Of a DNA stretch of 64,000 nt, positions 21,186 through 33,050 are shown in pieces. A program made the translations under genes and the position numbers. The stretch is taken from contig OZ024933.1 of the NCBI GenBank assembly GCA_964017235.1, positions 91,789,432 through 91,853,431 on the forward strand, written 5' to 3'. The notes beneath the pieces were generated by a model that was not told the DNA's origin, searched no databases, and saw only the letters and a list, made by a program, of their open reading frames with translations. How positions within the stretch are numbered: the first letter of the stretch is position 1; each line of letters starts with the position of its first letter. This DNA is from Sabellastarte sp. h YS-2021 (Eukaryota > Annelida > Polychaeta > Sabellida > Sabellidae).

Positions 21186-22929
21186 GACATAGCACTTGTG
21201 TAATGTGTACCAATACTAATATTATTTATTGATATTATGATATAGCTGTGCTATTATGACCGTAGAAATTGAACTTAAAAGCAAAGCATCAAGAGGTCAG
21301 ACAGCATTCAGAATCAATCATTCGTCACTCAAATGTGATACTAAATAGAGTAAATACATGTGTCATGAAATTTAAATGGCAAGTACCACATCATTAATAC
21401 ATGTATACATATAAAAGCTGCAACACTGCTTTGACTGTAAAGGTTTAGACAGGATTTCACTCTCACACAGATTATATGCAATGCATCAGTAGCTAGGTTT
21501 GTTTATTCTTGTAGATGACACAGATATTCCACTTTTGAAATTTAATAAGGTTTTTGTATCAGGACAAAAAATTTCCCCTTTCAATTGTTTTGCTTTAGAG
21601 GTCACTGTAAACCAAAACATATAGTAAATCATTCTTGTAAATACTGAAGTCCAATTATGATTTGTTACTGTATCCAGTCCACAGTCTGGTGATGTAGTGG
21701 TCCTTGACTGGGGTAAGTGGAAAGTGTTTTTGGGTGCTGTACTCAATAATGGAGAAGTAACATCGACGAAACAGTCCTTGCCAAAATCTAAAAAGGACAT
21801 ACAAGATGACAATATACCAAAAGGTGGGTAATCCAATGTGTTAATCATGCTTGTGAAATCATGCTTTGAAATGAATTATTACAATTTGAAATGAAAGACA
21901 GCAAGAATAAAAAAAGAAATAACTTTTCACTTTCATTGAATGTGTGATAGCTTATCAAAAACAAGATGAATAGTATATTGAAAAGATTAGCCTAATTTTA
22001 ATACTTTTGAAGATATCTGACATTTACTTCTTTTAATATTTTGCTACAAATAAGAAAATAGCTATTACTCACATAGCATGCAATGGAACCCCAAACTATA
22101 TGCCATCTTATAGGTACGGTAGCTGAACAACACATTTGAAGAAAAAGCTCTAACTGCAATATTTTTTTTACTTACAATGGATTTACCCAAGAGTAAGTGG
22201 CTAAAATTGCTACTACTCGCTTATTAAGTCCACAGAGCAAACAAAATTTTCAAAGTTGTGAACATTCATTAGGATAATTAATTGACAAAAAATCTGGAGC
22301 TGTAGTAGTTTTGGAGAAATCTTCATGACACACTAACACACTCACCCCCGCACCCACACACATGATGCATTTTATAAACTCCCTCCCATGCTAAAGCCTG
22401 GCGGGAGATAACTATGCACCAAGATTATAAAGTCAATTATAATTTAAAACATTAAATCAAATATGAAAACGCATGTGGTGGCTGATAATTTTAAGCTAGA
22501 GTTTTATAACTGGGAGTTAACTGCAGGTCTTGTAATATTGATGGTTCCTGGGTAAAGTTAAATTACCTCAGATACTTATAGACTTAAATGAATTCCGTAT
22601 ATCATCAGTAACAACATATGAACTTGAACTTGATCGATTTTTAGTATAATTGTTATACACTCCAGAAAATAAGTGGCTTATTTAATAACATAAAAACATT
22701 ATTTAAGAAAACAAATCACCGATGTTATTTGCCATAAAAATTACAAAATGCTTGCATATTATGACCTGACATATTAAAACGGACATTGTATAAGAAGATT
22801 TCCATGTCAACATTATTTTGAGATATAAGTTTTGAGCAAAAAAGTGCCATGAATCCTAATTCAATAAGTATTTTGCATTGTGCATTTGACAGTATGTTGT
22901 CTAGTTCTTGTAGGTAGAAAACCACTTTC
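21186..22929. other. Unassigned AT-rich sequence
   Basis: No recognised gene except a weak exon candidate (21486-21800). 22020-22410 resembles the sequence at 54940-55415: tagctattactcac strings, then a CA-rich run, then a GGCGGGAGATAA end. That suggests a dispersed element. Confidence 0.4.
21486..21801 (-). CDS. Possible terminal exon of an unknown gene
   Basis: On the minus strand a pyrimidine-rich TTGTATGTCCTTTTTAG (ending near 21802) precedes about 100 open codons beginning DFGKDCFVDV and ending NKPSY stop. The peptide is not recognised and no upstream exon was identified. It could be chance; the splice acceptor is the main support. Confidence 0.2.
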
Positions 22930-23108
22930 TTTATTTATTTATTTGGGGTTTTACATCGCTTTCAACACTGTACAGGTCATATCACAATGGGTGGTTGGAA
23001 GGGCAGAGGAAACCAGTACATATAGTTCGTTAGGGTTCTGTACTGTAAACTGCCGACCAACGGCAAGCAACTACCAGCTTTCCCACTTGAGGCCATGATG
23101 GGGATTGA
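22930..23108 (-). mobile_element. SINE1, head-truncated
   Basis: The minus-strand SINE1 body and tail are intact, but the element stops within the B-box region (GGCCATGATGGGGATTGAA), so most of the tRNA head is missing. A clear target-site duplication is not visible. Confidence 0.9.
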
Positions 23109-23188
23109 AGACTTATTTATAAGAATAAACATAAGGTGCAACAGTCATTCTCAAAATGTTTGATTAGATTGTGTTTCATTTATGTTTT

Positions 23189-23446
23189 AGACTGTTTATG
23201 TTCACTATATTTTCTGAGATTACTGAGCTCAACTACAAAGACACCTGCATGACAGATTGGGGTTTTCTGGTCAAACGATTCAATCCCAATATCGTTCACT
23301 TTGACGACACAATACATATCTTGGAGGAGTTGCAGTTTCTTCCAGAAATGAAGCCCATCTGTGCTAACATTGAGACAAGTTTACAAGACACAAAAGACAG
23401 AAGTAATGTAGAAGCAGAGCTCACTTATATATGTGTAGTACCTTAA
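23189..23446 (+). CDS. Possible exon of an unknown gene
   Basis: A TTTCATTTATGTTTTAG acceptor-like tract precedes about 85 open codons, including WGFLVKRFNPNIVHFDDTIH and LQFLPEMKPICANIETSLQD, closing at TAA 23444-23446. GTAATG at 23404-23409 is a possible weak donor. The amino-acid composition looks protein-like, but I do not recognise it and find no partner exon. Confidence 0.25.
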   Translation, partial: RLFMFTIFSEITELNYKDTCMTDWGFLVKRFNPNIVHFDDTIHILEELQFLPEMKPICANIETSLQDTKDRSNVEAELTYICVVP

Positions 23447-23504
23447 TAATTAACCCATCTCACCTCCATATATTTAGACTCTTATGTGTCTCCTGCATCT
23501 TTAG

Positions 23505-23715
23505 TTTTTACCCCACAACCTTTAGGTTTGTGCAGGCTGTACCTCAGGAAACAATAGGTATAGGGAATTGATACTTGGTAGGGACATTGGTTGGGGGTGT
23601 AAGTGTGCAAGTCTTTATGTAAATTTGATTTGATCTTTGGGATGCTGTATTGACCTTGACAATCCTGCCCGGGCTGTATCTCAGAAACTATGCTATTTTT
23701 ATCTCTGCTATATTA
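23505..23715 (-). repeat. Dispersed copy of the 146-bp repeat family
   Basis: Reversed, this reads ...TTGCACACTTACACCCCCAACC and AATGTCCCTACCAAGTATCAA, then GTTTCTGAGATACAGCC, matching units of the array at 50500-51870. It shows that the array unit also occurs as a single dispersed copy. Confidence 0.75.
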
Positions 23716-24143
23716 CCTTTTTAATGTTCTCAGTCAGAATTTTGAAGAAGCACAGCATTTTTCCTTTTCTTTTTTGTGATGTGACCAAAGTATAATAAGT
23801 TCCACAAACATTTTGAAAGAAATTATCTTTTGCTAAGGTTCAGTGTTGATCAAAATTGTTGTTTGAAATTAATTAAAGTTTTAAAAAGTTTGGTTATTGT
23901 GTTCACAAAATGAGAAAAAAGTGTATGAACCTCTGTAAATATACAGTCTTCAAATATTATTGTAATTTTATCCTTGTTTACAGAATAAATTTCACACATG
24001 AACCTAGTGTGCATGATTAATAGTGCTTTTTATTTATCTGACAAGCTTTAGCCTGCTACTTCTGGCATTAGGTACAACCTTGAGTCATGTAATCGACAAA
24101 TGAAAGTCACGTTTCCTGCATCACAAATGTGACTTAGTTTCAA

Positions 24144-24296
24144 AGGTCAAAGTTGGGGTTTTACGTCCCGTTCAACAGCCAGGGTCATATTGGGACAGGT
24201 CCTCAGAATTGCCACTTGTGGGACTCGAACCCACAGAGGTGACAGCCTATGATTAGATGCCAAACTTGCTAACCACTAGGCCACTGAGGACCTCTA
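24144..24296 (-). mobile_element. SINE2, full length
   Basis: Minus-strand SINE2 with tail CTTTGACCTTTG. The 13-bp target-site duplication GACTTAGTTTCAA is at 24131-24143 and 24297-24309. Confidence 0.95.
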
Positions 24297-24479
24297 GACT
24301 TAGTTTCAAGGGAAGCTTGAAAGATGCAGTCAAAGGTGTCTGAAACTACAATTTATGAAAATGGGGTTAAATGCCAAAAAAATGGCCAAAATGCTGTTAC
24401 TGACTGTGTAACTTGAGGATAAGGTCAACAATGAGAATTTTTGGTTTTCCAATACTGTTGAAATTAAGGAAAAATAGAA

Positions 24480-25060
24480 GATGAGGAAGTGAAGATTTGC
24501 AATTTCTGTGAAAAGGTTTAGAAAAGTGAATATTTACAGTTTCTGTAAAAAATGTAAAAAAATGTTTTTTTTCAGAAAAATGAAGATATGAAGTTTCTGT
24601 GAAAACGATGTGTCCTTTGCAGTTTCTGTCAAAAGGACGTGTCCTTTTAATAAAAGTGAAGATTTGTAGTTTCTCTGAAAAGGAAGCGTCCTTTTTACAA
24701 AAGTGAAGATTTGCAGTTTCTGCAAAAAGGACGCATCTTTTTTAGAAAATTGACCATTTGCAGTTTCTGTGAAAAGGACGCATCCTTTTTACAAAAGTGA
24801 AGATCTGCAGTTCCTGTAAAAAGGACGCGTCCTTTTTAGAAAGTGGAGATTTGCAGTTTCTCTGAAAAGGATGCATCCTTTTTACAAAATTGAAGATTTC
24901 CAGAAAATTGGAGATTTATAGTTTCTCTGAAAAGGATGCGTCCTTTTTACAAAAGTGAAGTTTTGTCATGTCTATCAAAATGACACATTCTTTTCAGAAA
25001 AGTGAAGATTTGCAGTTTCTGTGAAAAGGATGCATCCTTTCTAGAAAGGCTGTTTTACTA
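24480..25060. repeat. 47-bp minisatellite with a palindrome in each unit
   Basis: About 11 imperfect units of roughly 47 bp. Each has GAAGATTTGCAGTTTCTGTG followed by AAAAGGACGCGTCCTTTT or a close variant, an 18-bp self-complementary sequence. Confidence 0.9.
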
Positions 25061-25194
25061 TTTTAGACAATTTCTTGGCTCTCAAATGCTGATATTTACA
25101 ATTTTTTGGTCATGAAAAGTCCAGTTTTCAAAAGTTCTTTTTCATTGTTTTGCAGCAAAAGTGCAAAAAAAAACTTATTTTAGGCCTAAAAAGG

Positions 25195-25535
25195 AAAGCG
25201 TAACTGTTCCTTTTTAAATCTGACTTCAGTTATTCATAATTTATTATTTCTGTAAAACTAACCCACAACTTTCTGAAGCTTTCATTAATATTTTCACTCA
25301 TACTATTTTACACAATTATTAACCTTATACAAACATTCTCTTTTCTAAAGAAAATGATTTGGAACCACATGACAGCGTAACTGTTCCTTTTAAAATCTGA
25401 CTTCAGTTATTCATAATTTATTATTTGTGTAAAACTAACCCAGAACTTTCTGAAGCTTTCATTAATATTTTCACTCATACTATTTTACACAATCATTCTC
25501 TTTTCTAAAGAAAATGATTTGGAACCACATGACAG
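25195..25535. repeat. Two-copy direct repeat (about 178 and 160 bp)
   Basis: GCGTAACTGTTCCTTTT to CCACATGACA is repeated head to tail. The second copy lacks about 17 bp (ATTAACCTTATACAAAC). Confidence 0.9.
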
Positions 25536-25609
25536 GCTATGTGATGTTGCAGTGATATAGGACCATCACCCCATGGGTCCTTTCCCCCATACAAAAGCAC
25601 ATACATAAG

Positions 25610-25690
25610 GTATTTGGGACTGTGATGTCATCAACACCTCATATGAGTGATGTCACACCTTATTACATCACACCGGATGACATCATAATC
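25610..25690. promoter_or_regulatory. Cluster of CRE/ATF-like TGATGTCA motifs
   Basis: TGATGTCA at 25623-25630 and 25648-25655, and its reverse complement TGACATCA at 25678-25685, with TTACATCA between. No nearby gene start is recognised, so any function is speculative. Confidence 0.3.
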
Positions 25691-25699
25691 ACCTAATCA

Positions 25700-26800
25700 C
25701 AACTACTCGCGTCTCCAAGAACACCTTCAAATCTTGGATTTTGGTACCTGTTCCTAGGCGACCTAAACATCTGAGTTGCTCATACTCAGTTTAGACACAG
25801 TCACACAACAGAGCACACATTTTGGGAAATGTAGTTCACTTTAGCCACGTTTCCAGTGATATCAGAGTATGGTATGCTTTCTGTACTGATGAAACGACTG
25901 ACCCTAATTTAGTCCTCTGTTCAATATATTACTAGAAATCTTAAAGTAGGTCATTTACCTTTTATCATTTGGTGAAATTAAAAATTTATTTGTTTGTTAA
26001 TATGTTCACTCTGTTCCATGTTTTAAGTTAAAGGTCTGATATTTTGCATGTAACATAAATTTTTCTGAATTTGTAATGTGTAAAAGATATGCTTAACCAC
26101 TTGAGGTAGCATAAAGGATTCAGGATATCCAGACAATCTATTCACATGGTTCACATGACTAAAACAGCATGGCTTGAATTTTTTAAAGAAGCATCCTTTT
26201 TGAAGAGAAGAATTTTGCAGGAAAAAAATTTGAATTCCTAAATATGTTAGCACAATGTATTGCGTCATTGAATGAATATAAAAGAGCCTTTTTGTCATAA
26301 TATCTAGGACCACCATTGTGATGCCTTGCATGGAAATACAGGATTATAAAAATGAGAAAAGTGGTGGCAGAGTTTTAAGGAAAACTCTAGCCAGCCAGAA
26401 TAATACCAAACATTTCAGGTTTGTGTTTCCTTTTGTTCTCTTCTTAAACATTTCTTAAAACATTATGGTTAGTAAAAAGTCAGCGTCATAATACTGACTA
26501 AAATGAAAACTATACAGTAAAATACTCTGATAGGAACTATCTAATACCACAGAACATTAAATGGGAAAAATTCTGGATTGTTCAGGAACACTGACACATG
26601 CTGTGATTATATATATTATTCCCAATAATAATATTTAGCAGTTCACAAAAGCTAAAGATAGTCTCAGAACCGATGCAAAGTCTGAATAATTCCAGATTGT
26701 TCAGGAACTCAATAAATGCCATAGTCCTGGATTTGGTTACACCAGAGACATAACTTTCTGGAGCTGTTCTGGATCATTTCACCAGGGAAACTTGATTAAA
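25700..26800. other. Unassigned AT-rich sequence
   Basis: No coding or repeat signal that I recognise; open frames are short and stop-rich. Confidence 0.4.
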
Positions 26801-27560
26801 TTTGTTAAGATATACAGGGAGCAGATGTAGAGAAGTTGGACATTGCAGAGATATATTCAGTTAGTAAGAAAGCCTGCAGGCTGCACAAGACTGTTACAGC
26901 ATCATTTCACCTTAAAAAATATATATATATATTTAAAAATGTATAGTGCAGTCATAAAAAAGATGATAAATTTTAAGTACTAGGTTTGTAAATTATTGTA
27001 TTCTATTTGAACTACTCTTATTATTTGCAAAAAAAAAAATCATACAAGCAAAATATGTGCATGTGCACAAAGCAATACTGGAAATTAACAAAAACATGAC
27101 TTGAAAATGGTGCACAATGAGTTTCGACACCATAACACTTTTTTATCAAGTTTAAAGAAACCACAACACATCAGTATCCTGTTAATTGACGGCAAAGAGA
27201 CCCAATAGGGGATTCATGGATGCATTGGGGGCTGTGGCGGATCAATATTTACATCATAAAGTAGTTAACTATATATTTATTTATTTGGGGTTTTACGTCG
27301 CTTTCAACACTGTACAGGTCATATCACGACGGGTAGTTGGAAGGGCAGAGGAAACCAGTACATAGAGTTCGCTAGGGTTGTGTACTGTAAACTGCTGACC
27401 AACGGTAAGCAACTACCAGCTTTCCCACTTAAGGCCGTCACGGGGATCGAACCCCGGCCTCAGAGGTGGGAGGTGAGTGTTACCACTCTGCCACCGTGGC
27501 CCCACTATGAAGATATAAGAATACAGGGTAAAGGTTCTTGTGAGTGGTAGTGTTCTGTTG
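26800..27560 (+). repeat. Diverged repeat A, second copy, interrupted by SINE1
   Basis: Aligns with 13595-14150. The SINE at 27274-27503 falls at AGTTAACT/ATGAAG, where the other copy (near 14095) is uninterrupted, giving a natural empty site. Confidence 0.75.
27274..27503 (-). mobile_element. SINE1 in repeat A
   Basis: Near full-length minus-strand SINE1 with head and tail. Only a short possible target duplication (ACTAT) is visible. The uninterrupted homologue at about 14095 supports insertion here. Confidence 0.88.
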
Positions 27561-28028
27561 TTTTACGTTTTACTGTCAACGCCATTAGCAACTTGAACAT
27601 CAAGTCTATATTCTGTTTGTGATAATCTCTCATTCTGAATAATCATCCATATTACCATATTACCAGGTAACTCCCATAAGAGGGTTCTTACCCTAACCAC
27701 GAGTATATGTTTGTTTGATAAGTGTGTGTATAGATACACTTTTGGGTACATTTTCTTCTTGGTATTTGAGAAACACATCGATATAGGGTTTTGATTGTTT
27801 TCTATTTTCTGTTTGTAATAATCTCTTGTTCTGAATAATCATCCATACTAAAATAAGACCTAGTTTAAACTTTTATCAATTCATCAAGTTCACCATAAGA
27901 GTCCGAGCTTATCCTAACCATGAGCCTATGTTTTTTTTAAGGGGTGTGTGTGTGTCTATGTGTAGGTACGCTTTTGGGAATATTTTCTTCTTGGTATTTG
28001 AGACATACATCAACATAGTGATAGTATT

Positions 28029-28190
28029 TTCATGAGTTGTTTTCTTTATTACATGATATAATTATCAAGTATTATTGTTCACTCATGAGTTGTTTTCTTT
28101 ACTACATGATATAATTATCAAGTATTATTGTTCACTCATGAGTTGTTTTCTTTACTACATGATATAATTATCAAGTATTATTGTTCTCTT
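28029..28190. repeat. 53-bp tandem repeat, three copies
   Basis: CATGAGTTGTTTTCTTTACT is followed by ACATGATATAATTATCAAGT and ATTATTGTTCACT, three times head to tail, almost identical, so a recent amplification. Confidence 0.95.
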
Positions 28191-29068
28191 TAATAGAACA
28201 AATGAATATATAATATTTGGTTTTCATTATTATCAGAATTACTGCATCCTGTCACTTTTCTACACATTGTTTTGGAATCAAACAAATTGTGAAGTGAATA
28301 TTTTTCAGAAACTTTTTTGTTCCTCATTTCTGAATGTAACAAAAGGATAATAAGCACTGTAAAATTTATTTCAGTGGCATATGTTTGCATATATTATACA
28401 TCTACTTGTGTCAGACATTCTTCTTGAAACCATTAAATGCAGAGGATTACACAAAATGAAACTGGACATAAAGAAAAAAAGGACCAAATGATACTGGACA
28501 AAAAGTTTTAATAGTAGACGAAAGGTTTTTTTTAAAACAATCCTGTATAAATATGTTTTAAATTATCACATCTGAAATAACATCTTTGTCAGGTAGGGAA
28601 GAAATGACCTTGAAAGGCCAGAATGGACTGATAATGTATATCACTGGGTCTTTAGAGTCCTGAAGACTGACTGAATTTTGCCTTGAAGCAGAAATCAATG
28701 TTGAAGCACAAATGCTTCTACTAGATAATGTGCAGTCCAGTATTTCTTGTAAATTATTCTCAAATTTTAAACTCCTAAGATAATATAAGACATGCTATGA
28801 GAATAATAAGAACGCTTAACAATTTTGGTGACCTTTTCTGTTTCTCATGCATTAATCTTCCTCTTGAAATCTGGTTCCATATTTGCATGTAGTAGTGGTC
28901 CTGACCAAAGGATTCCCAGTATATTAGTTACCCAAGACATGAAAAGCCTTTCAAAGTGTCAACAGTGAATCATTTAACAGAAGACACAACAGAAAGTAAC
29001 TTAAAAGTGTTGCTGGACAGAGATGGCTTAAATGGAAGAGTGATCCGAAATATTTGTCATTTACCAAT
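28190..29068. other. Unassigned sequence with a short protein-like frame
   Basis: 28906-29071 is open for about 55 codons (SQYISYPRHEKPFKVSTVNH and beyond) with no start codon at its beginning. It may be an exon or an element fragment. Nothing else was recognised. Confidence 0.25.
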
Positions 29069-29480
29069 GTGACGAACGTGGATTCGTCGTATTTCTGATT
29101 CTCGCAAATGAGCGATATTCAACTAATATACATAAAACACTGACCGTTTGTGTGCAGATATTCCTGTAAATTATGTACTTTAATATCAGTTGTCTTTACG
29201 TTATTTTGTAATATGTTTCAGTATGTTAATGGTAATTGTTGATTCAATGTGACCCTGTGTAAAGTGTTAAAAGGAAGTTGTCTTTCCAAAGTCTTGGGGA
29301 TGACTAAAGTTTAGTCCAATGAGAGGCCTTGTTACTTCTCTGATTTGAGTAATTCTGTTCTCTCTGCAATTCCACTATATAAGGGCCAGCATTTCATCAG
29401 TTCAATGCTGGACTGGTAGATACAATATCTGTGCTGGACATTTTGAGGGAACCACTTGGCTGACACACCATGAACTTAGT
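29069..29480 (+). promoter_or_regulatory. Candidate solo LTR or polymerase II promoter
   Basis: Starts TGTGACGAACGTGG with the inverted pair GACGAA/TTCGTC. It has a CCAAT box at 29316-29320 and TATATAAGG at 29376-29384, with TCATCAGTTCAATG 18-30 bp downstream as a possible initiator. This layout is typical of LTR promoters, but no second LTR or coding region is seen. Confidence 0.35.
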
Positions 29481-29483
29481 CAC

Positions 29484-30002
29484 AGGGTAAAACCTGTAGT
29501 TAAGGGGTAAAACCTGCTGATTTATTTAAGGATTGATATGAAATAGTTTGTTTCTCTTGCAGGGTCAAAGGTCAAAGTTGGGGTTTTACGTCCCGTTCAA
29601 CAGCCAGGTTCTCTTGCAGGGTGAAACCTGTCAAAAAGGATAGTTTAGGTTTGATCATTTATTTTACAGGGTAAAACCTGTGACTTTAATTATATTTGCA
29701 GGTCTGGTCCTTTGGCTAGGACATGTGAATTATTCCAGTATCTTGTGTCTGAATTTCAGGGTAAAACCTGGTTTGTACAAAGTATTTTTATGTTTTGATT
29801 TACAGGGTGAAACTGAGGCTCTGTGATGTTTTTGTAGTGAATTAATGTTATTGATAGAATGAATCCTGAGGTTCTGTGAGGTTTGTACAGTGAATTCATG
29901 TCATTGATAGAATGAATCCTGAGGTTCTGTGAGGTTACACAGTGGATTCATGCCATTTACAGGGTGAAACCCGAGGTCATGTACAGGGTGAAACCTGAAT
30001 GG
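29484..30002. repeat. Interspersed CAGGGTRAAACCTG motif cluster
   Basis: About eight copies or close variants (for example near 29485, 29617, 29669, 29758, 29804, 29957 and 29985) at irregular spacing. The ends CAGG and CCTG are inverted. Flanking text (TGAGGTTCTGTGAGGTT) is also partly repeated. Confidence 0.7.
29566..29608 (-). mobile_element. Minimal SINE2 insertion (3' tail only, 43 bp)
   Basis: Only the SINE2 3' tail is present, between two copies of TTCTCTTGCAGGGT (29552-29565 and 29609-29622). It is truncated at the same SINE position (CAGCCAG) as the insertion at 2364-2405. Confidence 0.88.
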
Positions 30003-31280
30003 TATGTTAATATATGATTTGTTTCAACTAAGACAGAAGCAACTGTCTATGATGACTGAGTAAGGAGGAACTCTGTTTTTCCAGTTATGATCCAAAGCTG
30101 CAGCATTGTATTCAAGCTAAAGGTCTGAAGTTACTTATATAGTTACCTTCATCAGATACATTTTTAACATACTTTTCAACTTATGTTTTAAAACATGCTT
30201 ATTTCCAGCTATTAAATGTATAAAATGTACTGCGGCAGAATTATATTATGTGGATTTTTATAGCTTACATTAATAATAACACAACAATGCAGTTTATTAA
30301 GCATATTTTACTTGTTCAACAAAGACACTGTGACACAAGAGATAAAAATTGCTGCAAAGCTGAAAAATGTGGTGAATATATGTGTTTGACTGTAGTGAAA
30401 AGATAAAAACTAAAAATGAAACAATATTTATAAATCAGAGAAGGAACAGTCTGTTTAAACAACAGCAAAGGATTGCCTCAATTCAGTGATAAAGAGTCAA
30501 CAAATGTTCAATGGTATGTATTAGATCACCTTGAAAAGTTTATAGCTGGGATCAGTTATTCTTGTTCGATGGAGTGTGAGTCGTACACTAAATGATGTAC
30601 ACTGGATCATTATTTATCATTTATCATTATCCAAATAGCACAAAGATTATAAAGTTTGAAGATGAAGACCAAAGTGCAAACGTAAGATACTCCTCAAATG
30701 AACTGAATTTAGCACAGCCAAAGCTGTAGACTTAAAGAATGGATTTTTTCAATAAATTCCTGATTCTCTACACAAGAAGACTCACTTGAAAAGACTATTC
30801 TAGTGTCAATAAAAACAATGTACGAATATATAACACTGCATCATAGCTGAGAAGACAAAAAAAATCAGTTTCTTAACATATAACTGACCTTGTGCTCTTT
30901 GCAACAAAATATCAAAAGCCTAGTAAGGACTCAAACTTGGCTCACACTACGTCTAAGTAATTAAAATAAAAAAACACTTGAAACGTGCAGAACTCAATCA
31001 CACAACTCATTCCACCTGGGATATTTTTTTAATATAGTTTTACCTTTTCAATGACATTGAATTTAATCTGAAATATATTGTTACAATAAATAAAGCAGCA
31101 TTCATTACACAATTATATATAATCAGTGTAACTAAGGAGAATAGTGACCATATGGTGTTTTTTCTATCTGTTCAACTTGTTATCACTTTGCATTTACTGT
31201 GTTAATGTTGTCAAATGAAATGGCTAGCATGTGCTCTTTCATTATGAAGACTCAAAATATAATCAAGGCTAGAAAACAAG
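30003..31280. other. Unassigned AT-rich sequence
   Basis: No recognisable gene, RNA or repeat. Confidence 0.4.
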
Positions 31281-31284
31281 TCAT

Positions 31285-31655
31285 CACAGATAACCAGGGT
31301 TTTAGGTGCTGACCGAGCTGCACAAGGTTTGAAACCAACAAAAGTCTTGAAGTATCTTCTAGTGCACGGACTCATAATGTCACATTTAGACTATGCAAAC
31401 TGCCTCCTTTATGGCCTACCATCAAAATTTATTTGGAAATTTCAGAGAATACAAAATATGTCTGCAAAACTCATCTTGAACTTGAAGAACAACGATGCAA
31501 GTATGACAAAAGCCAAAATTGACCTGCTCTGGCTGCCCATCTCAGAACGAATTGAGTACAAAATAGTAAACCTCATATTTATGTGTATCTGGAATGAAGC
31601 ACCACTATTTGCAAACTCTTATCACATAAAGAAATGCTGGAAGAAACACCTGTAA
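31285..31655 (+). pseudogene. LINE RT C-terminal fragment (CR1/L2-like)
   Basis: The 108-codon frame includes LLVHGLIMSHLDYANCLLYG, KFQRIQNMSAKL and LLWLPISERIEYKI. This is the conserved region after the RT thumb of CR1/L2-type LINEs (pattern SRLDYCN...LLYGLP...QN.AA...L.WLP...RI..K). Both ends are lost. Confidence 0.75.
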
Positions 31656-32059
31656 CACAACAACAGTGATAAAAAAGAGGCCACTGAAGGAAGCACTACA
31701 TCCGAATTTGACACCAATGAGATGAGGTGAAGCTGAATCAACAGGAATTGGAATTGAAGGAGGAAATAGCGCAGAAGGAAGCTTTGACAGAAGAGAAGGG
31801 GGCAAGAAAGAATATTGAGCATTAAATGACTCAAGTACAGGGCAAGGCAATTATTCCAAGACAGATGGATTTTTATGATTTAACAGGGTATAAATTTCCA
31901 TAGAAAAGTCCATACATGATCTAAATTCTACCATAAAATAGCACGCTAAAAACTGGTGATCTTTTCATTATACAAATAATCAAAGGGACTAGCGGTGCTC
32001 ATAGAAACATAAAATGATTAACAACTGTTCACATGCAGCATAAAGAAAAGCTTAAAGCA

Positions 32060-32300
32060 TACAACTTGTGGCATACGAATATATCTGATAGATTCCACAA
32101 TGGATTAATCTTTGGGCGGGTAAAGCTTGCATTTTTGTCAAAATACTCACTACCAGACAATCTAAGCAGCCAATCGAAGGAGTTCCACAGAAACTCAGAG
32201 CTCTGTACCTGAACACACTCTCGCTTATGACTTTACTTTTGGCTTTTCGTCTAGTGAGACCACTAAATTCCAAATTCAGTTGAACTTGGGGGCAGATACT
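32060..32300 (-). pseudogene. LINE C-terminal fragment (weak)
   Basis: The minus strand reads, across frames, EFLWNSFDWLLRLSG, similar to the W-N-S-L-P..LR motif near the end of CR1/L2-like ORF2 proteins. It is short and frameshifted. Confidence 0.35.
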
Positions 32301-32309
32301 GGACCTGTA

Positions 32310-33050
32310 ATTTTGTTATTGAGGGGAGTTAATAAAGATGGAGAACCTAATATCTACCTCTTACTCTACCGAGTTACACCCTCTAGCCTCTGAGGATAGA
32401 GCCTGGTGGAGAGGCGAAAATTAAAATTTGCTGTCAGTGAAATTCACAAAAAAAATAACTTCTTAGATTTAAGAAACACTGCAGCAATTTCAAAAAAAAT
32501 CTCAGACCTCAATGTCAACTCGTGCTCAAAATGTGGAAGATAAACTGGATCAAAGAGACACAGTTTTGATATTAAAAGTTGAAACATTAATTAAAATGTC
32601 TTTTAAAGACATTTTAGTATCATTAAACTCAGAGGGGAAATATGAATGGAAAGCTGTGATACACCAGTTATAAAATCAATTTAACTACTTTTTATTGAGG
32701 AGACAGCAACAAGTCAGCACCAACACACTTCACCTCATTTCTCCAATGTTGAGAAACCTTCTCAACACAGCAGAAACAGCCGATCAAATGCAGTAAACAA
32801 AGAGTGCAGCAGTTACACAATGTTTGCATCACCTACTGGAATTTCCTGGATTTCTAAAAATAACATCTGTTAAGATACTGCAGATCCATGTGACGTTTCA
32901 ACCTTTCTCTGCAGCTACGGTAAATTTAAAACTGTCAAACCTTTTTATACACTGTAGCTTTAAATTGCTTAATTAATAAAAATTATGGGAGATAATACAA
33001 AGTGTACTTTCAAATCAAAAGGCAAATTCCTTATATTATTGATTTAATAA
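32310..33050. other. Unassigned sequence
   Basis: No recognisable feature; stop-rich in all frames. Confidence 0.4.
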
